From assembly GCF_023701945.1 (NCBI RefSeq), contig NZ_JABAEF010000032.1:1-39359 (forward strand): 39,359 nucleotides of DNA, in the 5' to 3' direction. The DNA comes from Rhizobium sp. CG5. GTDB taxonomy: Bacteria; Pseudomonadota; Alphaproteobacteria; Rhizobiales; Rhizobiaceae. The translations under genes and the position numbers were made by a program. Below are positions 6,999-14,696 of this stretch, piece after piece. The notes below the pieces were generated by a model. It worked only from the letters and a program-made list of their open reading frames with translations. It searched no databases and had not been told where the DNA came from. Every line of letters begins with the position of its first letter. Position 1 is the first letter of the stretch.

Positions 6999-7190
6999 AT
7001 GACGACCCGCGCTCGCGCCATTCACAGCAATTTCGAGACCTTGCGTCTGGCTGGTGAACCCATCAGGTCAAGCCATCCCTATCACCGCTTCGGCTCGGCC
7101 ACCAACGAGCAGATCAGCGCCCGCGTGTTCAGCCGCATCGGCCAGATCACCCGTCCGTCAGCCGTCTTCGCCGATTTTCGCGAATCCTGA
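6999..7190 (+). CDS. Small protein of unknown function (63 aa)
   Basis: The frame starts MTTRARAIHSNFETLRLAGE and is preceded by AAGGA at 6985-6989, nine bases before the ATG. It is basic at the N-terminus, with no membrane segment, cysteine or known motif. The good ribosome binding site and the codon use with G or C in third positions argue for a real gene; no homologue can be named. It lies between the glycosylase gene and another small frame. Confidence 0.5.
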   Translation: MTTRARAIHSNFETLRLAGEPIRSSHPYHRFGSATNEQISARVFSRIGQITRPSAVFADFRES

Positions 7191-7325
7191 GCGACCGTGA
7201 GGCGGTCGGGCATGGCCCGGCCCGGACTGCATAGCTGCCCCGCGCCATTGTGCATTGCACAATTTTTCCCGGCAGGCGATGATGCGGCTTCGAATTGGAC
7301 TGACTGTCACCGTAGGATATTCGTC

Positions 7326-7496
7326 ATGATCGCACGTTTTCATCCATTGCGCAGCCTGAAGGACGCCGTGTTGCAGATCAGCTCGGCGATCAGTGCTTCG
7401 GAAGAATATAGCCGCGCCTCCTCGGCCGACCCGAGCCACGCGTTTGGCCGGTTCCCGTCGAAGTTCCATCAGGGTGTGTGCGGCATTCCGCTTTAA
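7326..7496 (+). CDS. Small protein of unknown function (56 aa)
   Basis: The frame starts MIARFHPLRSLKDAVLQISS, with AGGA about 8 bases before the ATG. It has an amphipathic helix-like N-terminal third and a Ser/Ala-rich middle. No family is recognised. It may pair with the small frame at 6999-7190, but the two share no clear sequence similarity. A longer frame from 7197 exists, but its extra residues look non-coding. It ends 100 bases before the convergent regulator gene. Confidence 0.42.
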   Translation: MIARFHPLRSLKDAVLQISSAISASEEYSRASSADPSHAFGRFPSKFHQGVCGIPL

Positions 7497-7595
7497 TCGC
7501 AGCCGTTCGACCTTAGGCACCTCTGCCGCCGGCGCCCTTGCGTCGGCGTTTGCATGTCTGGCCCCAGCCGCCACCGTCGCCAAGGATTGCGGCCG

Positions 7596-8480
7596 TCAGC
7601 CGTGGCGCGCCTCTTCGAACACCGTGTCGAGAATGGCGAACTTGACCGCCTGCCAACGGCAATACTCCTCCAGATAGTCTTTTTTCAGCCAGAGATGGGT
7701 CTTCTTCTGGTCGTCGTGCCAGGCCAGGCAGCCGATCTCGACCGCCTTGCGCAGCAGGCGCTGCAAATGGGTGCGCGACATCATGAAATGGCCGGCCAGG
7801 GCACGGGCGTCGACCCGGCCGATATCATAGCCCTGCGCCTGTTCGCTGCCCGGCTCGATGCGGCGGATCAACTCGTCCATGACCAGGCCGCCGGCCTCCG
7901 TCCACAGGAAGATCGCCACCCGTTCCGGCGGCTCGCGCCAGCGACGGTCGTCGATGCAGAGCCGCGCCACGCGCGGCTGGACGATGCGGAACAGCGCCGG
8001 CGTTGCGCAATAGGTGGCAAACCGGTCGCCGGCGTCGATCTGGTCGAGCGCCGCCAGGTTGGCCGCCAGCCACTTCCACATCGCCTGCTGGCTGATCTCG
8101 GTGGCTTCGAAACGACGAGGCCGGCGATGCGCGTCGCCGGCAACGCGGATGAACCGGTAGCTGAGCAATTGGTCGAGGAAGTTTAAAACCGTGTTGCGGC
8201 TGGCGACATTGACCTCGGTGATCATCTGCTTCAGGCGCCCCGCGGTCAGGCCGGATGGCGGGTTGGCCGGATCATATTCGAGATAGAGGGCAAAGCCCGC
8301 CTGGCTCAACAGCCAGCGCTGGTGGGAGGCCAGCATGCGCGCCAGGCGCGGATTGCCGTCGAACTCGCCCTGCAGGTTGACGGCCAGAAAGCGCAATGCG
8401 GTCACAAAGGCCGGTGACTCGATCAGTCGCTGTTCCGAAAGGGCCATACTCAAGTGCCTGCGCTCCAAATGCATATTCAT
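7596..8480 (-). CDS. Putative transcriptional regulator with two winged-helix-like segments
   Basis: A 294-residue soluble protein. Two segments look like winged helix-turn-helix units. One, near residues 75-120, reads MITEVNVASRNTVLNFLDQL and is followed by a strand-turn-strand. The other is near the C-terminus: DARALAGHFMMSRTHLQRLL, then a wing with CLAWHDDQKKTHLWL. Between them lies a helical region with several Trp and Arg residues. No named family is recognised, and ligand and targets are unknown. The ATG at 8480 is followed by another two codons later. An in-frame ATG at 8537 would add 19 residues and put the G-rich tract (8487-8504) inside the coding sequence; with the 8480 start that tract is the ribosome-binding region. 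It is divergent from the MFS transporter at 8904. Confidence 0.6.
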   Translation of the reverse strand: MNMHLERRHLSMALSEQRLIESPAFVTALRFLAVNLQGEFDGNPRLARMLASHQRWLLSQAGFALYLEYDPANPPSGLTAGRLKQMITEVNVASRNTVLNFLDQLLSYRFIRVAGDAHRRPRRFEATEISQQAMWKWLAANLAALDQIDAGDRFATYCATPALFRIVQPRVARLCIDDRRWREPPERVAIFLWTEAGGLVMDELIRRIEPGSEQAQGYDIGRVDARALAGHFMMSRTHLQRLLRKAVEIGCLAWHDDQKKTHLWLKKDYLEEYCRWQAVKFAILDTVFEEARHG

Positions 8481-8486
8481 GTCTGT

Positions 8487-8504
8487 CCCCACCCCACCCC
8501 ACCC
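8487..8504 (-). promoter_or_regulatory. G-quadruplex-forming tract at the ribosome-binding position of the regulator gene
   Basis: On the minus strand the sequence is GGGTGGGGTGGGGTGGGG: four runs of at least three G separated by single T, an ideal quadruplex motif with one-base loops. It ends 6 bases before the ATG at 8480, exactly where the ribosome binding site must be, so folding in the mRNA could hide it. The tract is seen directly; the regulatory role is inferred. Confidence 0.55.
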
Positions 8505-8706
8505 GAAACGCTTGCCCGACCCGCCGTTCTCCGGCATTTCAAAGCGTTAACCTTGCCTGCCTGAACGGGTGCTGAACATTTAGCGTTCCACACGTTGATG
8601 ACGCTTGTGCAGTGTCTGTGGCCGGATTTGTCGAACCGTCGCTTAAAACTCCCATAAATGGAAGGTTACGCGATACTGATTTAGAAATCCTCTCTTTTGC
8701 AGCGTC

Positions 8707-8738
8707 CGGTGTCGCAATCGACACCGCCTCTTCTTTTG
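8707..8738 (+). terminator. Hairpin with pyrimidine tail, terminator-like; possible end of a small RNA
   Basis: CGGTGTCG and CGACACCG (8707-8714, 8719-8726) form a perfect 8-bp stem with a CAAT loop, followed by CCTCTTCTTTT. No protein gene runs into it on the plus strand, so it could end a short transcript beginning near 8580-8650 or form part of the leader of the MFS gene. The gap 8481-8903 otherwise holds only the G-rich tract and no convincing small frame. Confidence 0.4.
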
Positions 8739-8903
8739 GGTAAAGGCAGGATCGCTTCAGCCGTTAAGGACAGCTGTCGGTCGCTGCCATGATTCGAAGC
8801 GAGCCCGCCAGGCGCAAAGAGCAGCAGGCCGATGTCGCCTGCCCTCCAACGCCGCGTTGCTCGCGCCGCCATGGCAAAGGCCCAATAGATCGGAACCCAA
8901 GCC

Positions 8904-10169
8904 ATGCTGCTCAGCCTCGCCTCCGTCGCTACCCTGATGCTGTCGACCCTGCTGATGATGGCCGGTTTCGGCCTGATGAACTACATGCTGCCGATCCGTT
9001 CGCTGGCCGAGGGCTGGTCGACGCTGACCATTTCGGTAATCGCCACCGGCTACACGTTCGGCTTTACCCTGTCGTGCATCGTCACGCCGAAACTGGTGCA
9101 GCGGGTCGGCCATGTCCGGGTGTTCAGCGCGCTGATCACCCTTTTGACGGTCTCGGTGCTGCTCTGCTCGCTGATCATCGAATGGCGCGCCTGGGTGCTG
9201 TTTCGCGGACTGGCCGGCTTTGCCATCGCCGGCAGTTACCTGATCATCGAAAGCTGGCTGAACGAGCGCGTCACCAATGACAATCGCGGCGCGCTGTTTT
9301 CGGTCTACATGATCACCTGCCTGGTCGGCTCGATCGGCGGGCAGTATATCGTGCCGCTCGGCGACCCCAGCGGCGCGCAACTGTTCATCCTGTGCGGTCT
9401 GATCTTTTCGCTGGCGATCTTTCCGACGGCGCTTTCGACCGCCCAGTCGCCGGCACCGATCGCCCAGGCGCGCTTCGACCTGAAGAAACTCTACCGACGC
9501 TCACCGGTGGCCTTCATCGGCTCGCTGCTGTCGGGGGCGCTGTCGGGCACCTGGGGAAGCCTCGGCGCGGTCTATACCCAGAATGTCGGCATGAGCACAG
9601 CCCAGGGTGCGACCCTTCTGTCCGCCGTGCTGGCCGGCGGCGCCCTGGCCCAGATGCCGATCGGCCGCATTTCCGACCGGGTCGACCGCCGCCTCGTCAT
9701 GGTGTTCTGCGGCCTGTTCGGCACGCTGTCCTGCCTGGTCATGGCGGTGTTCAGCACCGACAATCCGCTGCCGCTTTATATCGGCGGCTTCTTCGTCGGC
9801 ACGGTGCTTTATCCAGTCTATGCGCTCAATGTCGCCCATGCCAACGACCTGGCCGAGCCGAACGAATATGTGACGATCTCGAGCGGCATCATGATCCTTT
9901 ATGGCCTTGGCACCGTATCCGGCCCGCTGATGGCCGGAACGGTGATGGAATGGGCCGGGCCGAAGGGCCTGCTGTGGTTCCTGGCACTGAGCTTTGCGGC
10001 CTATGCCGGCTATGCCGGCTGGCGCATGACGCGCCGCCCGTCCCGCGAAGGGCTGGTCGGCAAGACCGATTTCCAGTCAATGCCGATCCCCATGCAGGGC
10101 ACCGATCCCGGCCATACGCCGAATGCCTCATTCGGCGAGACCGAACCGGGCGGACCGACACGCTCCTGA
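8904..10169 (+). CDS. MFS transporter, YcaD-like
   Basis: A 421-residue integral membrane protein with about 12 hydrophobic helices and the two-half major facilitator layout. The region between helices 2 and 3 carries TPKLVQRVGHVRVF (motif A type), repeated in the second half as GRISDRVDRRLVMVF. GLAGFAIAGSYLIIESWLNE (end of helix 4 to helix 5) and the NVAHANDLAEPNEYVTISSG segment are characteristic of YcaD-type proteins. The substrate is unknown. The last ~45 residues are a polar cytoplasmic tail. It converges on the DMT transporter gene, with 13 bases between the stops. The ATG at 8904 follows a weak ribosome binding site. Confidence 0.85.
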   Translation: MLLSLASVATLMLSTLLMMAGFGLMNYMLPIRSLAEGWSTLTISVIATGYTFGFTLSCIVTPKLVQRVGHVRVFSALITLLTVSVLLCSLIIEWRAWVLFRGLAGFAIAGSYLIIESWLNERVTNDNRGALFSVYMITCLVGSIGGQYIVPLGDPSGAQLFILCGLIFSLAIFPTALSTAQSPAPIAQARFDLKKLYRRSPVAFIGSLLSGALSGTWGSLGAVYTQNVGMSTAQGATLLSAVLAGGALAQMPIGRISDRVDRRLVMVFCGLFGTLSCLVMAVFSTDNPLPLYIGGFFVGTVLYPVYALNVAHANDLAEPNEYVTISSGIMILYGLGTVSGPLMAGTVMEWAGPKGLLWFLALSFAAYAGYAGWRMTRRPSREGLVGKTDFQSMPIPMQGTDPGHTPNASFGETEPGGPTRS

Positions 10170-10182
10170 CGGGCCTTACAGC

Positions 10183-11121
10183 TTACCCCTGCGGGGTTGA
10201 CGCCTTGCGGGACGCCTTGCGCTCAAGCCCCAGCTGGTGCTCGCGGTAGATGATGAAAATCCCGGCCGAGGCAACGATCGCGGTTCCGATCAGCGTGTTG
10301 AGCGTCGGGATATCGCCGAACAGGAGATAGGCGATCCCCGAGCCGAGCAGGATCGAGGTATATTCGAACGGGGCAATGGTCGAGACATCGGCGTGCCGGT
10401 AGCTTTCGGTCAGCAGGATCTGGGCGATACCGCCCAGAAAGCCCGCCATCGCCAGCAGTCCCAGCGACGACCAGGCCAGCACCGACCATCCGAAAGCCCA
10501 GGTGATGGCCGAAAGCAGCGAGGCGATCAGCGAGAAATAGAGCACGATCGTCGCGGTCTTTTCCTCATGAACCAGTTGGCGGACCTGCAGCATGGCAGCG
10601 GCGCCAAGCGTCGCCGACATCAGCACCGCTGCGGCGCCCACGGCTGCCGTCGATTGCAGCCCGACTTCCGAAAACAGCGTCAGCTTCGGCCAGGTGATGA
10701 TCGTCACGCCCACCATGCCGATCAGAACCGCCGACCAGCGATAGAAGCGTACGCTCTCTTTGAGGAAAACCGCGGCAAAGACGACGGCAATCAGCGGCAT
10801 GGCATAGCCGATGGCGATCGAGTCGGGCAGCGGCAGGTGGACAAGGCCGTAAAAACCGAAGCCCATCGACGCAATGCCGATGACGCCCCGTTTGACATGG
10901 CCGAACGGATTGCGGGTGTAGAAGGACGAGCGCAGCTCACCCTGATAGGTCAGGTAGAGCAAAATGGGCACGATGGCGAAGGCGGAGCGGTAGAACGCCA
11001 CCTGGCCTGCCGGAATATCGGGACCGGCCGCCTTGATGCAGGTCTGCATGCCAACGAAAACGGCGACAGAGGCGATCTTCAATAAAATTCCCCGCAGGGG
11101 ATTCGTGGCGGCAATGGCCAT
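10183..11121 (-). CDS. DMT-family transporter (EamA domains)
   Basis: A 312-residue membrane protein with ten predicted helices in two EamA repeats. The first contains KAAGPDIPAGQVAFYRSAFA and PLIAVVFAAVFLKESVRFYRW, and the second PFEYTSILLGSGIAYLLFGD. These are typical of drug/metabolite transporters; some close relatives move S-adenosylmethionine or amino acids, but the substrate cannot be read from sequence. I used the ATG at 11121, which gives MAIAATNPLRGILLKIA directly before the first helix; upstream in-frame codons to 11226 are hydrophilic and probably untranslated. The C-terminal tail is basic (ERKASRKASTPQG). Confidence 0.85.
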   Translation of the reverse strand: MAIAATNPLRGILLKIASVAVFVGMQTCIKAAGPDIPAGQVAFYRSAFAIVPILLYLTYQGELRSSFYTRNPFGHVKRGVIGIASMGFGFYGLVHLPLPDSIAIGYAMPLIAVVFAAVFLKESVRFYRWSAVLIGMVGVTIITWPKLTLFSEVGLQSTAAVGAAAVLMSATLGAAAMLQVRQLVHEEKTATIVLYFSLIASLLSAITWAFGWSVLAWSSLGLLAMAGFLGGIAQILLTESYRHADVSTIAPFEYTSILLGSGIAYLLFGDIPTLNTLIGTAIVASAGIFIIYREHQLGLERKASRKASTPQG

Positions 11122-11234
11122 CAAAAACTGCTCGTGAACTGAATGCAAGGGTGGGCGAACGGACAACGTCACGATTCGGCGGCAAGACAAGACGTTCAGG
11201 ATCGGCCAAGCGGGCGCATCTGGCAAGGCCTTCC

Positions 11235-11636
11235 TTGTGCGTCATCCCGCACAAAAACAGAGCAAGGGCCCTGAGAGATAAAAAACACCGCCAATGGGCC
11301 AATTTCACCAGACCGGATGAAACGACCCAGGGCCAGTCGATCGTCGAGAAGGAAGCCAACCTGCCGCCGCACATTACCGAGAAGACCGAGGTGTTCCTGC
11401 TCGATGGCAATCTCAAGGTCATCGCCTCCAGCAACCCGGCACGGCTTCATACGCATTTTGCACTACACAACCCCGGCAATGGCATGCGCGGCAACTATTA
11501 CGACAATAGCGGCAACATCGTCGCCTATGCCAGGACGCTCGGCTACGAAGATTACGATGGCCTCGGCTGGTATGGCGTGATCGTTCAGCAAACCGACAGT
11601 GACGACGCCATTCGTCCGCAGTTCGGCCTCAAATAA
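11235..11636 (+). CDS. Cache-like sensor-domain fragment or small stand-alone sensor protein
   Basis: The 3' two-thirds of this frame looks like real protein: VFLLDGNLKVIASSNPARLH, then GNYYDNSGNIVAYARTLGYE and DGLGWYGVIVQ. This order (D-x-N-x-x-V-I-A-S-S, then a Y-x-D-x-x-G-x-I-V-A strand, then GLGWYGVIVQ) resembles the distal part of periplasmic Cache/PDC domains of chemoreceptors, but no transmembrane segment, HAMP or signalling domain follows. It may therefore be the remnant of a longer receptor or a free domain. The start is uncertain: a TTG at 11235 with AAGG upstream is used here; GTG at 11151 or 11391 are alternatives. A strong intrinsic terminator follows immediately, which supports transcription. 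Confidence 0.45.
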   Translation: MCVIPHKNRARALRDKKHRQWANFTRPDETTQGQSIVEKEANLPPHITEKTEVFLLDGNLKVIASSNPARLHTHFALHNPGNGMRGNYYDNSGNIVAYARTLGYEDYDGLGWYGVIVQQTDSDDAIRPQFGLK

Positions 11637-11644
11637 GCTTGGTG

Positions 11645-11679
11645 GTACGCCGCCGCGGCGCGGCGTACTTTAATTTTAT
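11645..11679 (+). terminator. Rho-independent terminator
   Basis: GTACGCCGC (11645-11653) pairs with GCGGCGTAC (11660-11668) around a 6-base loop and is followed by TTTAATTTTAT. It lies eight bases after the stop codon of the frame ending at 11636 and isolates pepN from upstream transcription. Confidence 0.8.
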
Positions 11680-11820
11680 TCGGATAGGGCCGAAGTATTT
11701 TGTCAGTTTTAGCAATCGTTCAGAAATTGATGCGATGCTTGTTACAAAGTCGCGCCGCCCGGCATACAGTCTCGTGCTCGCGCAATTCCGGTTCAAGCAA
11801 GAGACGATCAGGACACATTT

Positions 11821-14469
11821 ATGCGAACAGACACGGGCCAGGTCATTCATCTGGCGGACTACCACCCCACCGATTTTGTTCTGGAGCGGGTCGATCTGAC
11901 CTTCGAACTGGACCCGACCGAGACAAAGGTCGAATCGCGTCTGATCTTCCATCGCCGCAAAGGGGTCGACCCGAAGGCACCGCTGGTGCTCGACGGCGAT
12001 GAGCTGAGCCTGGGCGGCCTGCTGCTCGACCAGAACGAGGTGCCGGCCGGACAGTTTACCGTGACGCCTGACAGCCTGACGATCCGCAACCTGCCGGCGA
12101 CCGTGCCGTTCGAGATCACCGTCACGACGGTCATAAATCCCGAGGCCAATACCCAGCTGATGGGTCTCTATCGCACCGGCGGCATCTATTGCACCCAGTG
12201 CGAGGCCGAAGGCTTCCGCCGCATCACCTATTTCCCCGATCGCCCGGACGTCCTGGCGCCTTACACGGTCAATATCATCGCCGACAAGGCGGCCAATCCG
12301 CTGCTGCTGTCGAACGGCAATTTCCTCGGTGGCGCCGGGTATGGCGGCGACCTGCATTTTGCGGCCTGGTTCGATCCGCATCCGAAACCCAGCTATCTCT
12401 TCGCGCTGGTCGCCGGCGATCTCGGCGTGGTCGAGGACACGTTCGTCACCATGTCCGAGCGGGACGTGACGCTGAAGATCTTTGTCGAGCACGGCAAGGA
12501 GGCCCGCGCCGCCTATGCCATGGACGCGCTGAAGCGCTCGATGAAATGGGACGAAGAGGTGTTCGGCCGCGAATACGACCTCGACATCTTCATGGTCGTG
12601 GCCGTCTCCGACTTCAACATGGGCGCCATGGAGAACAAGGGGCTCAACGTCTTCAACGACAAATATGTGCTGGCCGATCCCGAGACGGCGACCGATGCCG
12701 ACTACGCCAATATCGAGGCGATCATCGCACACGAATACTTCCACAACTGGACCGGCAACCGCATCACCTGCCGCGACTGGTTCCAGCTGTGCCTGAAGGA
12801 AGGCCTGACGGTCTATCGCGACCACGAGTTTTCCGCCGACCAGCGCTCGCGCTCGGTCAAGCGCATCGCCGAGGTCCGGCACCTGCGCTCGGAACAGTTC
12901 ACGGAAGATTCCGGTCCGCTCGCCCATCCGGTCCGTCCGAACAAATATCGCGAGATCAACAACTTCTACACGACCACGGTCTACGAGAAGGGCTCGGAAG
13001 TCACCAGGATGATCGCCACCATCCTCGGCCCGGTCGACTTCAAGAAGGGCATGGATCTCTATTTCGAACGCCACGACGGCGATGCGGCGACGGTCGAGGA
13101 TTTCGTGGCGTGCTTTGCAGAGGCCAGCGGCCGCGATCTCACCCAGTTCTCGCTGTGGTACAACCAGGCCGGCACGCCGCAGATCACCGTCTCGGCCGCA
13201 TATGATGCCGCCAAGCAGAGCTTTTCCCTGTCGCTCGATCAACTGGTTCCGGCAACCCCCGGCCAGACGGCCAAGGAGCCGATGCACATTCCGCTGAAAT
13301 TCGCGCTGCTGTCGGCCGAGGGCACGGAATTTGCCCCCAGTGCGGTGACCGGCGGCGAAGTGACCGGCGATGTGCTGCATCTGACCGAACGCAGCCAGAC
13401 CTTCACCTTTTCCGGCATCGCCTCGCGCCCCGTGCTGTCGCTCAACCGCAGCTTCTCGGCACCCGTCACCCTGCATTTCGACCAGAGCGCCGACGACCGC
13501 AGCCTGATTGCCCGCCACGAAAGCGATCTCTTCGCCCGCTGGCAGGCCCTGACCGATCTCGCCCTGCCCAACCTCTGCGAGGCGGCCAATGCAGTGCGCA
13601 AGGCGGCCCCCGTCGTCTGCAATGCTGCTTTGAGCGAAACATTGCTGGCGATTGCCGCCAACGACAGCCTGGAACCGGCCTTCCGCGCCCAGGCTTTGGC
13701 CCTGCCGAGCGAAGCCGATATCGCCCGCGAGCTTGGCAGCAACAATGATCCGGACGCCATCCATGAAGGCCGTCAGGCGATCCTCACCGCGATCGCCCAG
13801 CAGGGCATCGACATCTTCCGGGCGCTTTACGCCTCGATGCAGACCGAGGGGGCCTTCTCGCCTGACGCGGACAGTGCTGGCCGCCGGGCGCTGAAGAATG
13901 CTGCATTGGGGTTCCTGGTGCTTGCCGAGAACACACCGACAGTTGCGGCGGAAGCCTTTGCCAAGGCCGACAACATGACGGACCTCAGCCAGGCCCTGAC
14001 CATTCTCGCCCACCGTTTCCCCGATGCCGAGGAAACCAAGGCAGCGCTTTCCGCCTTCGAGGCGCGCTTTGCGGAAAATGCCCTGGTCATCGACAAGTGG
14101 CTGGCCATTCAGGCGACGATCCCCGGCAGTCAGGCTCTTGCGCGCATTCACGCCCTGACCGAGAACCGGCATTTCAATGCCACCAATCCCAATCGCGTTC
14201 GCGCCCTGGTCGGGACCTTCGCCTTTTCCAACCCGACCGGCTTCAACCGGGCCGATGGCGCGGCCTATCATTTCCTCGCCGAGCAGATCCTGGCCATCGA
14301 CGGGCGCAATCCGCAGCTGGCCGCCCGGCTTCTGACGGCCATGCGCTCCTGGCGGCTCCTGGAACCGGCCCGCGCCGACCTCGCCCGCTCGGCGCTGATG
14401 CAGATCGAACGCGCCCCCGCCCTCTCGACCGATGTGCGCGATATTGTGGATCGCATGCTGAAGGGGTAA
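11821..14469 (+). CDS. pepN: Aminopeptidase N (M1 zinc metallopeptidase)
   Basis: A cytoplasmic 882-residue aminopeptidase that removes N-terminal residues from peptides. It shows the substrate-binding GAMENKGLNVF (about residues 266-276), the zinc motif HEYFH (HExxH, about residues 304-308) and the second glutamate in LKEGLTVYRDHEFSADQRS. Length and domain order match bacterial PepN: N-terminal beta domain, catalytic domain, beta-sandwich and a long helical C-terminal domain ending ALSTDVRDIVDRML. The ATG at 11821 follows an AGGACA sequence. It stands alone between an upstream terminator and a 3' hairpin. Confidence 0.96.
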   Translation: MRTDTGQVIHLADYHPTDFVLERVDLTFELDPTETKVESRLIFHRRKGVDPKAPLVLDGDELSLGGLLLDQNEVPAGQFTVTPDSLTIRNLPATVPFEITVTTVINPEANTQLMGLYRTGGIYCTQCEAEGFRRITYFPDRPDVLAPYTVNIIADKAANPLLLSNGNFLGGAGYGGDLHFAAWFDPHPKPSYLFALVAGDLGVVEDTFVTMSERDVTLKIFVEHGKEARAAYAMDALKRSMKWDEEVFGREYDLDIFMVVAVSDFNMGAMENKGLNVFNDKYVLADPETATDADYANIEAIIAHEYFHNWTGNRITCRDWFQLCLKEGLTVYRDHEFSADQRSRSVKRIAEVRHLRSEQFTEDSGPLAHPVRPNKYREINNFYTTTVYEKGSEVTRMIATILGPVDFKKGMDLYFERHDGDAATVEDFVACFAEASGRDLTQFSLWYNQAGTPQITVSAAYDAAKQSFSLSLDQLVPATPGQTAKEPMHIPLKFALLSAEGTEFAPSAVTGGEVTGDVLHLTERSQTFTFSGIASRPVLSLNRSFSAPVTLHFDQSADDRSLIARHESDLFARWQALTDLALPNLCEAANAVRKAAPVVCNAALSETLLAIAANDSLEPAFRAQALALPSEADIARELGSNNDPDAIHEGRQAILTAIAQQGIDIFRALYASMQTEGAFSPDADSAGRRALKNAALGFLVLAENTPTVAAEAFAKADNMTDLSQALTILAHRFPDAEETKAALSAFEARFAENALVIDKWLAIQATIPGSQALARIHALTENRHFNATNPNRVRALVGTFAFSNPTGFNRADGAAYHFLAEQILAIDGRNPQLAARLLTAMRSWRLLEPARADLARSALMQIERAPALSTDVRDIVDRMLKG

Positions 14470-14476
14470 TTTTTAT

Positions 14477-14517
14477 CCTGGCAATCGGCGGACCGCATCT
14501 CCGCCGATTGCTGTCAG
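14477..14517 (+). terminator. Hairpin after pepN
   Basis: GCAATCGGCGGA (14481-14492) and TCCGCCGATTGC (14500-14511) form a perfect 12-bp stem with a 7-base loop. An outer CCTG/CAGG pairing extends it past a three-base bulge. It starts about 10 bases after the pepN stop codon. A-rich rather than T-rich sequence follows, so termination may need Rho or the structure may protect the 3' end. Confidence 0.55.
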
Positions 14518-14696
14518 GCAAAAAAAGTGCTGCCGACGGCCTGCAGAGGGCTTGCCGAAAAAGCATATGCGAGTCTTTGCAACAGGTTAACAAAGTTCTA
14601 CTTTTTCCGACTAGACAGAGCGAATCACCTTTGATTCAATAGCTTAGGTTCGAGCGAGGGATGCTGCGAATCGGACGAGGGATCAAGGCAGGGACA

